From NCBI GenBank assembly GCA_048595745.1, contig CP184361.1: a stretch of DNA of 64,000 nucleotides. One strand, written 5' to 3'. The translations under genes were made by a program, and so were the position numbers. Within the stretch, counting starts at the first letter, position 1, and each line of letters opens with the position of its first letter. The DNA comes from Aquipseudomonas alcaligenes_A (GTDB lineage Bacteria; Pseudomonadota; Gammaproteobacteria; Pseudomonadales; Pseudomonadaceae). Of the stretch, positions 50,871 to 59,789 are shown piece by piece. The notes under the pieces were generated by a model. The model saw only the letters and a list, made by a program, of their open reading frames with translations, was not told where the DNA came from and made no database searches.

Positions 50871-53069
50871 TCAGCGCGCGGCAGCCGCTGCCCGTGCGGC
50901 ATGCAGCTTTTTGTAGCTCTCGATCAGGCGCAGGTGCTTGTCCAGCCCTTCCAGCTTCAGGCTGGTGGGCGTCAGGCCATAGAAGCGCACGCTGCCATTG
51001 ACCGAACCGATGGCCGCGTCCATCCGCTCGTTGCCGAACATGCGGCGGAAGTTAGCCTCGTAGTCGGCCAGTTCCAGGTCGTCGTCCAGCTGCACTTCCA
51101 GCACCACGTTGAGCGCCTGATAGAACAGGCCGCGTTCGACGGTGTTGTCGTTGTACTGCAGGAAGGCCTCGGTCAGCGCCTTGGCCTCGTCGTACTTCTT
51201 CAGGGCGAGGTAGATCAGCAGCTTGAGTTCGAGGATGGTCAACTGGCCCCACACGGTGTTGTCGTCGAACTCGATGCCGATCAGCGTGGTGATGTCGGTG
51301 TAGTCATCGACTTCGCAGTTCTCCAGACTCTTGAGCAGGCTCTTCAGGCGCAGGTCGCTGAGGCTGTGCAGGTTGAGGATGTCGGAACGGAAGATCAGCG
51401 CCTTGTTGGTGTTGTCCCAGATCAGGTCCTCGACCGGGTAGATCTCCGAGTAGCCCGGCACCAGGATGCGGCAGGCGTTGGCGCCGAGGTCGTCGTACAC
51501 CGCCATGTACACCTCCTTGCCCATGTCCTCGAGGATGCCGAACAGGGTCGCCGCTTCCTGAGCGTTGGACTCTTCACCATGACCCGAGAAGTCCCACTCG
51601 ACGAACTCGTAGTCGGCCTTGGCACTGAAGAAGCGCCAGGACACCACGCCGCTCGAATCGATAAAGTGCTCGACGAAGTTGTTCGGCTCGGTCAGCGCCT
51701 GGCTTTCGAAGGTCGGTGCCGGCAGGTCGTTAAGACCCTCGAAGCTGCGCCCCTGCAGCAGCTCGGTGAGGCTGCGCTCCAGCGCCACCTCGAAGCTCGG
51801 GTGCGCACCGAAGGAGGCGAACACGCCGCCGGTGCGCGGGTTCATCAGGGTCACGCACATCACCGGGAATTCGCCGCCGAGCGAGGCATCCTTGACCAGC
51901 ACCGGGAAGCCCTGCTCCTCCAGCCCTTGGATGCCGGCGACGATGCCCGGGTACTTGGCCAGCACTTCCTGCGGCACGTCCGGCAGGGCCAGCTCGTTCT
52001 CCAGGATTTCGCGCTTGACCGCGCGTTCGAAGATTTCCGACAGGCACTGCACCTGCGCCTCGGCCAGGGTATTGCCGGCGCTCATGCCGTTGGAGAGATA
52101 CAGGTTCTCGATCAGGTTGGAGGGGAAGTACACCACCTCACCGTCGGACTGACGCACGAAGGGCAGCGAGCAGATGCCACGCGCCTTGTTGCCGGAGTTG
52201 GTGTCGTACAGGTGCGAGCCACGCAGCTCGCCATCCGGGTTGTAGATGGCCAGGCAGTACTCGTCGAGGATTTCCTCGGGGAGCGCGTCGCGCGGTCCCG
52301 GCTTGAACCAGCGCTCGTTGGGGTAATGGACGAAATCGGCATTGGCGATTTCCTCGCCCCAGAACTGGTCGTTGTAGAAGAAGTTGCAGTTCAGCCGCTC
52401 GATGAACTCGCCGAGCGCCGAGGCCAGCGCGCTCTCCTTGCTCGCGCCCTTGCCGTTGGTGAAGCACAGCGGCGACTGCGCGTCGCGGATATGCAGCGAC
52501 CAGACGTTGGGCACGATGTTGCGCCAGGAGGCGATCTCGATCTTCATCCCCAGCCCGGCGAGGATGCCCGACATGTTGGCAATGGTTTCTTCCAGCGGCA
52601 GGTCCTTGCCGAGGATGCGCGTGCCCTCACCCTCGGTCAGCGCCGGCATCAGCAGAGCCTGAGCGTCGGCGTCCAGATTGGCCACTTCCTCGATGACGAA
52701 GTCGGGACCGGTCTGCACCACCTTCTTCACGGTGCAGCGGTCGATCGAGCGCAGGATGCCCAGACGATCCTTCTCGGAGATATCCGCGGGCAGCTCGACC
52801 TGGATCTTGAAGATCTGCTTGTAGCGGTCTTCCGGGTCGACGATGTTGTTCTGCGCCAGGCGAATGTTGTCGGTGGGGATGTTGCGCGTCTGGCAGTACA
52901 GCTTGACGAAGTAGGCCGCGCATAGCGCCGAGGACGCCAGGAAGTAGTCGAACGGCCCCGGCGCCGAGCCATCGCCCTTGTAGCGGATGGGCTGGTCGGC
53001 GATCACCGTGAAGTCATCGAACTTGGCTTCGAGACGGAGGTTGTCGAGAAAGTTGACCTTGATTTCCAT
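50871..53069 (-). CDS. OsmC-YcaO fusion protein
   Basis: The 732-residue protein joins an OsmC-like domain (about residues 1-140, MEIKVNFLDNLRLEAKFDDF start, FDYFLASSALCAAYFV middle) to a YcaO domain (about 165-590) with GEFIERLNCNF and EAQVQCLSEIFERAVKRE, the ATP/Mg-binding glutamates of YcaO enzymes. The C-terminal 140 residues are helical and TPR-like. YcaO proteins activate amide bonds with ATP; E. coli YcaO is linked to beta-methylthiolation of ribosomal protein S12 with RimO. E. coli YcaO lacks the OsmC part. No thiopeptide or azoline precursor gene lies nearby, so a housekeeping role is likely. Confidence 0.86.
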   Translation of the reverse strand: MEIKVNFLDNLRLEAKFDDFTVIADQPIRYKGDGSAPGPFDYFLASSALCAAYFVKLYCQTRNIPTDNIRLAQNNIVDPEDRYKQIFKIQVELPADISEKDRLGILRSIDRCTVKKVVQTGPDFVIEEVANLDADAQALLMPALTEGEGTRILGKDLPLEETIANMSGILAGLGMKIEIASWRNIVPNVWSLHIRDAQSPLCFTNGKGASKESALASALGEFIERLNCNFFYNDQFWGEEIANADFVHYPNERWFKPGPRDALPEEILDEYCLAIYNPDGELRGSHLYDTNSGNKARGICSLPFVRQSDGEVVYFPSNLIENLYLSNGMSAGNTLAEAQVQCLSEIFERAVKREILENELALPDVPQEVLAKYPGIVAGIQGLEEQGFPVLVKDASLGGEFPVMCVTLMNPRTGGVFASFGAHPSFEVALERSLTELLQGRSFEGLNDLPAPTFESQALTEPNNFVEHFIDSSGVVSWRFFSAKADYEFVEWDFSGHGEESNAQEAATLFGILEDMGKEVYMAVYDDLGANACRILVPGYSEIYPVEDLIWDNTNKALIFRSDILNLHSLSDLRLKSLLKSLENCEVDDYTDITTLIGIEFDDNTVWGQLTILELKLLIYLALKKYDEAKALTEAFLQYNDNTVERGLFYQALNVVLEVQLDDDLELADYEANFRRMFGNERMDAAIGSVNGSVRFYGLTPTSLKLEGLDKHLRLIESYKKLHAARAAAAAR

Positions 53070-53254
53070 GCGGGATTACCAGAATGCGTGCGAGGCGAAA
53101 TGGTCGGCATTATCCGTCATTCGGCCACGGCATGGCGCACAGGCATATCGCCATCACAAAATGTGAAACACAACACACTTCACGCCCCACAGAAATGTCG
53201 ACATCGTCACAAAGCTTGGTAGGCTCTTGGCAACCTCAATACAGGAGCTTTCCG

Positions 53255-53416
53255 ATGAAGGAACAACGGAAATACCTCGCGTTGCGTGCACATATCGAAA
53301 CCCTGCTCCAGGACGGAGCCCAGATTGTCAGCCGCACGCCCTTCACCCTACGCATCAGCGGACATCTGTTCCGCGTGCAGCACGGCATGCTGATCGGCAA
53401 CTCCGTCGCCGCCTAG
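53255..53416 (+). CDS. Small conserved-type hypothetical protein
   Basis: The 53-residue product (MKEQRKYLALRAHIETLLQDGA start, RTPFTLRISGHLFRVQHGML middle) resembles short cytoplasmic proteins common in pseudomonads; no function is known to me. A GGAG ribosome site lies 8 bases before the ATG at 53255, and a good hairpin terminator follows, which supports a real transcription unit. No signal peptide or membrane segment is visible. Confidence 0.65.
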   Translation: MKEQRKYLALRAHIETLLQDGAQIVSRTPFTLRISGHLFRVQHGMLIGNSVAA

Positions 53417-53434
53417 CCGCCCAAAACCTCGTAG

Positions 53435-53469
53435 AGCCCGGGTCAGTCATGGCCCGGGCTTTTGCTTTT
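53435..53469 (+). terminator. Terminator of the small 53-residue protein gene
   Basis: AGCCCGGG pairs with CCCGGGCT across a 10-base loop and is followed by TTTGCTTTT, 19 bases after the stop codon. Confidence 0.82.
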
Positions 53470-53560
53470 CTGCCTTGCGCGCGTGCAAACGGTCGGCGCG
53501 GGCTTGCCTCGTCAGCGCGGGTCGCGCACCATTAACTGTATATAAAACCAGTTAACTACC

Positions 53561-55198
53561 ATGCCTGCCGCACTCGACCCCAGCCTCTACTACCTCGCCA
53601 ACTTCCGCACCGCGCTGGCCTGGATCGGCGAACGCTACAGCGACCTGCTGGACGCCGAGGAAGCGGCCTTCCTGCAAGGCTTCAGCGCATTGCCGCAACC
53701 GTCGCAAGCACTGCTGGTGCGCCTGGTGATGCGCAAGGGGCCGCATTTTCGCGCGAGCAAGCTGAGCTACGACGAGATTGGCGATGTCACTGTTGCCGCC
53801 GAACCGCTGCTGCGCCTCGGCTGGCTGATCGAGGATGCCGAGCTATCCCTGGCGGAGCTGTTCGCCCTGCTGCGCAAGGACGAGCTGCTCGCCTGCTTCC
53901 CGGAGCTCGCCCCCCTGCGCGGGCTGAAAAAGGACGAGCAGCTACAGGCTCTGCTGGCTCGTTACCCGGACGCGCGCACCTTCCGCCACTGGTGCCCGCC
54001 ACTCGACCGTCTCTACAGCCTGACCATCGGCCCGCTGTGCGACCGTCTGCGCCTGCTGTTCTTCGGCAACCTGGCACAGGACTGGTCCGAGTTCGTGCTC
54101 GCCGAGCTGGGCATCTTCCGCTACGAGGCGGTCCCGATCAGCCGAGAGTCACGCGGCTTCCGCACCCGCCGCGATGTCGACGACTACCTGCACCTGCGCC
54201 GCTGCCGGGAGCAGTTCGAGGTGGGCCAGGCGGTCGCCGAGGTGCTCACCGAGCTGGGCGATTTCAGCAGTGCGAACCCGTACCTGAGCCGCCGCCATGC
54301 CAAGTTGCTGTTCCACCTCGGCCAGGCGCAGGAACGCACGGGCGAGCTGGCGCAGGCGGCCGCGCTCTATGCCGCCAGCAGCCACGCCGAAGCGCGCCAG
54401 CGGCGAGTGCGGGTACTGGAGAAGCTCGGCGACTTGCAGCAGGCCCACGACCTGGCCACTGCCGCCCTGCTCGCCCCGCTCAACGATGCCGAGGCCCAGG
54501 CGCTGGAGCGCGCCCTGCCCCGTCTGCAGCGCCAGCTCGGTCTGCCCAGGCAGCCGCGCCCCGCTGCAGCCGAGACCGGCTTGATCGAGCTTGAGCTGCC
54601 CAGGCCCGAGGCGTCGAGCGTGGAGTGGGCGGTGCAGCAGCACCTGCACGACGAGCAGGCGCCGGTCTTCTATGTAGAGAACACCCTGGTCTGCGGGCTG
54701 TTCGGCCTGCTGTGCTGGGAGGCGATCTTCGCCCCGCTGCCCGGAGCGTTCTTCCACCCCTTCCACAGCGGCCCGGTGGACCTGCATGACAGCGACTTCC
54801 GCAGCCGCCGCGCCGCGCTGTTCGAGCGCTGCCTGAGCATGCTGGATGACGGCAGCCATGCCGAGGCGATCCGCGCCACCTACGCCGCCAAGCACGGCAT
54901 CGTCTCGCCCTTCGTGCACTGGGCCGTGCTGACGCCCGAGCTGCTGGAAACCGCCCTGCACTGCCTGCCGCCGGCGCACCTGCGCGCCTGGTTCGAACGC
55001 CTGCTCGGCGATATCCGCGCCAACCGCGCCGGCATGCCGGACCTGATCCAGTTCTGGCCGGCCGAGCGACGTTACCGGATGATCGAGGTGAAGGGGCCTG
55101 GCGACCGCCTGCAGGACAACCAGAAGCGCTGGCTGGCGTTCTGCGCCCAGCACGGCATGCCGGTGGACGTCTGCTACGTGCGCTGGAGCGAGGCGTGA
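53561..55198 (+). CDS. FAN1-type structure-specific nuclease (VRR-NUC)
   Basis: The 545-residue protein matches bacterial FAN1, which cuts 5' flaps and unhooks interstrand crosslinks. The N-terminal half is helical with a SAP-like DNA-binding part (YDEIGDVTVAAEPLLRLGWL), the middle holds TPR-like helices (about 230-330), and the C-terminal VRR-NUC domain carries the PD-(D/E)xK residues as MPDLIQFW (D494), IEVKGPGD (E509, K511). The length is normal for the pseudomonad enzyme. It ends with a GTGA overlap onto the helicase gene. Confidence 0.88.
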   Translation: MPAALDPSLYYLANFRTALAWIGERYSDLLDAEEAAFLQGFSALPQPSQALLVRLVMRKGPHFRASKLSYDEIGDVTVAAEPLLRLGWLIEDAELSLAELFALLRKDELLACFPELAPLRGLKKDEQLQALLARYPDARTFRHWCPPLDRLYSLTIGPLCDRLRLLFFGNLAQDWSEFVLAELGIFRYEAVPISRESRGFRTRRDVDDYLHLRRCREQFEVGQAVAEVLTELGDFSSANPYLSRRHAKLLFHLGQAQERTGELAQAAALYAASSHAEARQRRVRVLEKLGDLQQAHDLATAALLAPLNDAEAQALERALPRLQRQLGLPRQPRPAAAETGLIELELPRPEASSVEWAVQQHLHDEQAPVFYVENTLVCGLFGLLCWEAIFAPLPGAFFHPFHSGPVDLHDSDFRSRRAALFERCLSMLDDGSHAEAIRATYAAKHGIVSPFVHWAVLTPELLETALHCLPPAHLRAWFERLLGDIRANRAGMPDLIQFWPAERRYRMIEVKGPGDRLQDNQKRWLAFCAQHGMPVDVCYVRWSEA

Positions 55199-57462
55199 GC
55201 TACGCGGTGGCCGTGCGCGCGCTGTGCGAGTTCACCGCCAAGGAAGGTGACCTCGACCTGCGCTTCACCCCCGCGCCCACCGCCGCCGAGGGTATGGCCG
55301 GACACAGTACGGTGGTGGGCCGGCGCGGCGCCGGCTATGTCGCCGAACTGCCGCTGACCGGGGCCTATCCGGGCCTGCTGGTCAGCGGCCGCGCCGACGG
55401 CTACGACCCGGCACAGAACCTGCTGGAGGAGATCAAGACCCATCGCGGCGACGTGGCGCGCATCCCGGCCAACCACCGCCTGCTGCACTGGGCCCAGGTC
55501 AAAGTCTATGGCTGGCTGCTGTGCGACAGCCTGGGCCTGGAGGATATCGACCTGGCGGTGGTGTACTTCAACGTCCTGTCGCAGAAGGAAACGGTGTTTC
55601 GCGAGCGCTTCGCGGCCGCCGAGCTGCGGACCTTCTTCGAGCTGCAGTGCGCGCGCTTCGTCGCCTGGGCCGAACAGGAAACGGCGCACCGCCTGGCGCG
55701 CAACGCCAGCCTGGAAACGCTGCGCTTCCCCTACCCGAGCTTCCGCCGCGGTCAGCGCCAGCTCGCCGAGGCCGTGTACCGTGCCGCCCGCGATGGCGAC
55801 TTCCTGCTGGCCCAGGCCACCACCGGTATCGGCAAGACCCTGGCCACGCTGTTCCCGCAGCTCAAGGCGTTTCCCGGCCAGGACCTGGACCGCCTGTTCT
55901 TCCTCACCGCCAAGACACCCGGCCGGCGCCTGGCGCTGGACGCCCTGGCCAGCCTGCGCGAGCAGGAGGAAAACATGCCGCTGCGGGTGCTGGAGCACGT
56001 GGCCCGCGACAAGGCCTGCGAGTACCCGGACAAGGCCTGCCACGGCGACTCCTGCCCGCTGGCCAAGGGTTTCTACGATCGCCTGCCGGCCGCCCGTGCC
56101 GCTGCCCTCGAACACCGCTGGCTGACCCAGGAGGCCGTGCGCGAGGTCGCCCTGGCACACCAGGTCTGCCCCTACTACCTGTCCCAGGAGCTGTGCCGCT
56201 GGAGCGACGTGGTGGTCGGCGACTACAACTACTACTTCGACATGACCGCCCTTCTGCACGGGCTGACCGTGGTCAATGGCTGGAAGGTCACCCTGCTGGT
56301 GGACGAGGCGCACAACCTGATCGACCGCGCCCGCGGCATGTACAGCGCCGAGCTGGATCAGGCCGAGTTCAACGCCCTGCGCAAGGTCGCCCCGGCCAGC
56401 CTCAAGGGCGTGCTGGAGCGCGTCGGCCGGCACTGGAACCAGCTGCACCGCGACCAGGAAGTGCCCTACCAGATCTACCCGACCATCGCCGACCTGTTCA
56501 TCGCCGCCCTGCAGAAGGCGGTGAGTGCGATCACCGACCACCTCACCGACCAGCCCGAGGGCAACCAGGCCGCGCTGCTGCGCTTCTACCTCGACGCCAT
56601 GCTGTTCTGCCGCCTGGCCGAGGCGTTCGGCCCGCACTCGCTGTTCGACATCACCCGCCATGACTCGCGCAGCCTGTCGACCCTGTGCCTGCGCAACATA
56701 GTGCCGGCGCGCTTCCTTGCCGAGCGCTTCGCCAACGCGCACAGCGCCACGCTGTTCTCCGCCACCCTCAGCCCCGGCCACTACCACGCCGACCTGCTCG
56801 GCCTGCCACGCGACTGGCAGTGGCTGGAGGTGCAGTCGCCATTCAGCGCCGCGCAACTCAGGGTGCAGGCGCTGGCCAACCTGTCGACCCGCTACCAGCA
56901 TCGCGAGACCAGCCTGGCGCCCATCACCGATCTGATGGCGCGCCAGTTCCACCAGCAACCGGGCAACTACCTGGCCTTCTTCAGCAGCTACGCCTACCTG
57001 GAACAGGCCCTGAACAACTTCCGCCGCGCGCACCCGGATATCCCGGTGTGGGCACAGTCGCGCAGCATGAACGAGGCCGAGCGCCAGGACTTTCTCGAAC
57101 GCTTTACCGAGCATTCCCGCGGGGTCGGCTTCGCCGTGCTCGGCGGCGCCTTCGGCGAGGGCATCGACCTGCCCGGCAAGCGCCTGATCGGCGCCTTTAT
57201 CGCCACCCTCGGCCTGCCGCAGGTCAACCCGGTCAACGAGGAAGTGAAAGCGCGCATGCAGCAGATGTTCGGCAACGGCTATGACTACGCCTACCTCTAC
57301 CCCGGTCTGCAGAAGGTGGTGCAAGCCGCCGGCCGGGTAATCCGCACCACCTCGGATCAGGGCGTGGTCTACTTGCTGGACGACCGTTTCACCCGCGGCG
57401 AAGTGCGCCAGCTGCTGCCAAGCTGGTGGCAGGTCGAACGCACGCTACATACTTTGCAATAA
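55195..57462 (+). CDS. XPD/DinG-like DNA helicase with Fe-S cluster
   Basis: The 755-residue superfamily 2 helicase has Walker A TTGIGKT near residue 210, the DEAH box LLVDEAHNLIDRARGMY, motif VI QAAGRVIRTTSDQG, and cysteines in ACEYPDKACHGDSCPLAKG and QVCPYYLSQELC that suit the 4Fe-4S domain of XPD, DinG and YoaA. The start is GTG at 55195, overlapping the stop of the FAN1 gene. The coupling argues that the helicase and nuclease act together on crosslinks or flaps. Start-codon choice rests on the overlap. Confidence 0.88.
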   Translation: MSYAVAVRALCEFTAKEGDLDLRFTPAPTAAEGMAGHSTVVGRRGAGYVAELPLTGAYPGLLVSGRADGYDPAQNLLEEIKTHRGDVARIPANHRLLHWAQVKVYGWLLCDSLGLEDIDLAVVYFNVLSQKETVFRERFAAAELRTFFELQCARFVAWAEQETAHRLARNASLETLRFPYPSFRRGQRQLAEAVYRAARDGDFLLAQATTGIGKTLATLFPQLKAFPGQDLDRLFFLTAKTPGRRLALDALASLREQEENMPLRVLEHVARDKACEYPDKACHGDSCPLAKGFYDRLPAARAAALEHRWLTQEAVREVALAHQVCPYYLSQELCRWSDVVVGDYNYYFDMTALLHGLTVVNGWKVTLLVDEAHNLIDRARGMYSAELDQAEFNALRKVAPASLKGVLERVGRHWNQLHRDQEVPYQIYPTIADLFIAALQKAVSAITDHLTDQPEGNQAALLRFYLDAMLFCRLAEAFGPHSLFDITRHDSRSLSTLCLRNIVPARFLAERFANAHSATLFSATLSPGHYHADLLGLPRDWQWLEVQSPFSAAQLRVQALANLSTRYQHRETSLAPITDLMARQFHQQPGNYLAFFSSYAYLEQALNNFRRAHPDIPVWAQSRSMNEAERQDFLERFTEHSRGVGFAVLGGAFGEGIDLPGKRLIGAFIATLGLPQVNPVNEEVKARMQQMFGNGYDYAYLYPGLQKVVQAAGRVIRTTSDQGVVYLLDDRFTRGEVRQLLPSWWQVERTLHTLQ

Positions 57463-57587
57463 CTGAAACTTGAGACAACACAGGGATTCCTTATCCTTCG
57501 CAACCGTGACGCCGGGCCCCTCTGACGGTTAGCTGCCGCCATGTCGGAGTCATAGGTTTGTACAACTACGACTTAAAGGAGGGGCTC
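57463..57587 (+). other. Leader of the TerC gene with a possible hairpin
   Basis: AACCGT (57502-57507) and ACGGTT (57525-57530) can pair over a 17-base loop in the untranslated leader. TerC/Alx genes are often preceded by manganese-sensing yybP-ykoY riboswitches, but I do not see that family's conserved GGGGAGTAG core. Regulation is therefore undecided. Confidence 0.35.
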
Positions 57588-58580
57588 ATGACTGCCCTAG
57601 AAACGTTTCTCTTCGCTGACTTCCTCGGCACCGCCACCTGGCTGTGGCTCTCGTTCCTTGCTGTAGTGATCGCCCTGCTGGCCTTCGACCTGGGGGTGCT
57701 GCACCGCGATGAACGCGAAATCGGCGTCAAGGAAAGCTTGATGCTGTCCGCCGGCTATATCTCCATGGGTCTGCTGTTCTCCGTCTGGGTGTTCTTCCAG
57801 AAAGGCGGCGACGCCAGCATGGATTACCTCACCGGCTTCCTGATCGAGAAATCGTTGTCCATGGACAACGTCTTCGTGATTGCCCTGATCTTCAGCTTCC
57901 TGGCCATCCCCCGCCGCTATCAGCACCGCGTGCTGTTCTGGGGCATTCTGGGCGTGATCGTCCTGCGCGCCATCATGATCGGCCTGGGCGCTGCACTGAT
58001 CAGCGAGTTCGACTGGATTCTCTACGTGTTCGGCGCCTTCCTGCTGCTGACCGGCGTGAAGATGCTGTTCTCCAAGGTCGACGACGAGCCGGACCTGTCG
58101 AAGAACCGCTTCGTCAACTGGTTGCGCAACCACCTGCCGGTGACCGACCGCCTGCACGAACAACGCTTCTTCGTGCGCCAGCCGGATGCCAGCGGCAAGC
58201 TGAAACTGTGGGTGACGCCGCTGTTCCTGGCGCTGATCCTGATCGAGCTGGCCGACCTGGTGTTCGCCGTGGACAGCGTGCCGGCGATCTTCGCCATCAC
58301 CCAGGACCCGTTCATCGTCTACACCTCGAACATCTTCGCCATCCTCGGCCTGCGCGCCCTGTACTTCGCCCTGGCCGCGATGATCCACCGCTTCACCTAC
58401 CTGAAGTACGCCCTGGCCCTGGTGCTGGTGTTCATCGGCGGCAAGATCTTCCTGCACGACATCGTCGGCAAGATTCCGGCCGAGATATCGCTGAGCGTGA
58501 CCGTGGGCCTGCTGGCCGGTGGTGTGCTGCTGTCGCTGTGGAAGACCCGCAACCAGCCCGCTCACAAGCTCGAATCCTGA
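57588..58580 (+). CDS. TerC/Alx family membrane protein
   Basis: The 330-residue inner-membrane protein has about nine hydrophobic helices and the TerC motifs FLIEKSLSMDNVFVIALIF and LADLVFAVDSVPAIFAITQDPFIVYTSNIFAILGLRALYF, with the conserved acidic residues thought to bind metal. Alx and relatives export manganese or help membrane-protein metalation. AAGGAGG precedes the ATG at 57588; an in-frame TTG at 57558 is less likely. It is followed by a small lipoprotein gene. Confidence 0.88.
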   Translation: MTALETFLFADFLGTATWLWLSFLAVVIALLAFDLGVLHRDEREIGVKESLMLSAGYISMGLLFSVWVFFQKGGDASMDYLTGFLIEKSLSMDNVFVIALIFSFLAIPRRYQHRVLFWGILGVIVLRAIMIGLGAALISEFDWILYVFGAFLLLTGVKMLFSKVDDEPDLSKNRFVNWLRNHLPVTDRLHEQRFFVRQPDASGKLKLWVTPLFLALILIELADLVFAVDSVPAIFAITQDPFIVYTSNIFAILGLRALYFALAAMIHRFTYLKYALALVLVFIGGKIFLHDIVGKIPAEISLSVTVGLLAGGVLLSLWKTRNQPAHKLES

Positions 58581-58599
58581 CCGCAGAGGAGACCACACT

Positions 58600-58902
58600 A
58601 TGAGCATCGTCAAACCCCTGCTGCTCGGCCTGGGCCTGTTCGCCCTGGCCGGCTGTGACAGCGCCGAACAGGCCGCCGAGAGCTTCACCAAGAAGGTCGA
58701 GGAAGCCGCCGTGGAAACCGCTCGCGAGAGCCTGGGCGAGACCCTCAAGGAGTTCGACAAGCAGGTCGACCAGCTCAACGAGAAGGTCGACAAGGCTCAG
58801 GAAAGCACTCGCCAGTTCATGGACCAGGCGCAGCCGAAGCCCGAGCAGGAAGCGCCGGCACAAGGCGCGGAACAGCCTGGCCAGACCACGGTAGAGACCT
58901 GA
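58600..58902 (+). CDS. Small coiled-coil lipoprotein
   Basis: The 100-residue product has the lipobox LFALAGC, then an acidic helical region (KKVEEAAVETARESLGETLKEFDKQVDQLNEKVDKAQ) with heptad character, and a Gln/Pro-rich tail. No domain is recognised. GAGGAG precedes the ATG at 58600, 19 bases after the TerC gene, so the two may be cotranscribed. It ends exactly against the convergent sirtuin gene. Confidence 0.7.
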   Translation: MSIVKPLLLGLGLFALAGCDSAEQAAESFTKKVEEAAVETARESLGETLKEFDKQVDQLNEKVDKAQESTRQFMDQAQPKPEQEAPAQGAEQPGQTTVET

Positions 58903-59658
58903 TCAGCCAGCAAACGCCGCATGCAACAGGTGCGGCAGCACCACTCCGGCAGCCCCCTGAACGTTATGTTCTCGGGGGCTGCTGCTGATCACTGGCTGCG
59001 GGTTGATGTGCACCACCTGAGCGCCGTTGCGCAGAGCGATCTGCGGCACCTGCGCGGCGGGGTAGACCAACCCCGAGGTGCCGACCGACATCAGCAGGTC
59101 GCATTCCGCCGCGGCCGCGAAGGCGCGCTGTAACGCCAGCTGCGGTAGCGCCTCACCAAACCACACCACACCCGGGCGCACTCGCCCGCCACAAACCACG
59201 CAAGCTGGAGGTGGCAGGCGCCGGCCCTGCTCCGGCTCGTTCAACTCGGCATCCAGCCACGCGTACGGCGCTCCGCAGTCGAAGCAGCGCGGCGCATGCA
59301 GGCTGCCATGCAGATGGAGCACCTCCTCGCTGCCGGCACGTTCGTGCAGGTCGTCGACATTCTGGGTCACCAGGGTCAGCCACGGCACTCGTCTCGTCAG
59401 CTCGGCAATCGCCCGGTGCGCCGCATTCGGCTCGGCCCGCAACACCCGCTGGCGCCGCCACTCGTACCAGCCCCAGACCAGTTCCGGATCGGCCAAAAAC
59501 GCCTCGGGCGTGGCCAGCCGCGCCGGATCGAAGCGCGCCCACAGGCCGGTCAGCGCATCACGGAAGGTGGGAATGCCGCTCTCGGCGGAGACGCCGGCAC
59601 CACTGAATACCAGCAGGTGACGACAGGTGCGCAGTGCTTCGGCGATCATGAAGGACAT
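58903..59658 (-). CDS. NAD-dependent protein deacylase, SIR2/CobB family
   Basis: The 251-residue sirtuin removes acyl groups from lysines using NAD. The NAD-binding GAGVSAESGIPTFRD, TQNVDDLHERAG, the catalytic histidine in HLHGSLH, the zinc cysteines CFDCG and CVVCGG, and VRPGVVWFGE are all present. I take the ATG at 59658 (MSFMIAEALRTC); a GTG at 59709 and an ATG at 59649 are also in frame. The gene is convergent with the small lipoprotein and divergent from the exporter at 59790. Deacetylation of acyl-CoA synthetases is a common role of CobB, but no special link is seen. Confidence 0.9.
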   Translation of the reverse strand: MSFMIAEALRTCRHLLVFSGAGVSAESGIPTFRDALTGLWARFDPARLATPEAFLADPELVWGWYEWRRQRVLRAEPNAAHRAIAELTRRVPWLTLVTQNVDDLHERAGSEEVLHLHGSLHAPRCFDCGAPYAWLDAELNEPEQGRRLPPPACVVCGGRVRPGVVWFGEALPQLALQRAFAAAAECDLLMSVGTSGLVYPAAQVPQIALRNGAQVVHINPQPVISSSPREHNVQGAAGVVLPHLLHAAFAG

Positions 59659-59789
59659 GGCAGGCTCGCGGTGAAGATCAGCCTGCATTGTCTCCAGGTC
59701 GGCAGGCACGTCGCCAGCCGCATTTTGCAGCGCAGGCCCAGCCCTCTAAACTCCTGCGCCCTCCCCTCGCCGGCAGTCCCGTAACCAGC

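Noticed and set aside
50871..53069. YcaO gene as part of a thiopeptide or azoline RiPP cluster
   Set aside because: No precursor peptide, dehydrogenase or peptidase genes are nearby, and the OsmC fusion is known as a stand-alone housekeeping type.
57463..57587. yybP-ykoY manganese riboswitch before the TerC gene
   Set aside because: The conserved core sequence of that class is not visible; only a weak hairpin is present.
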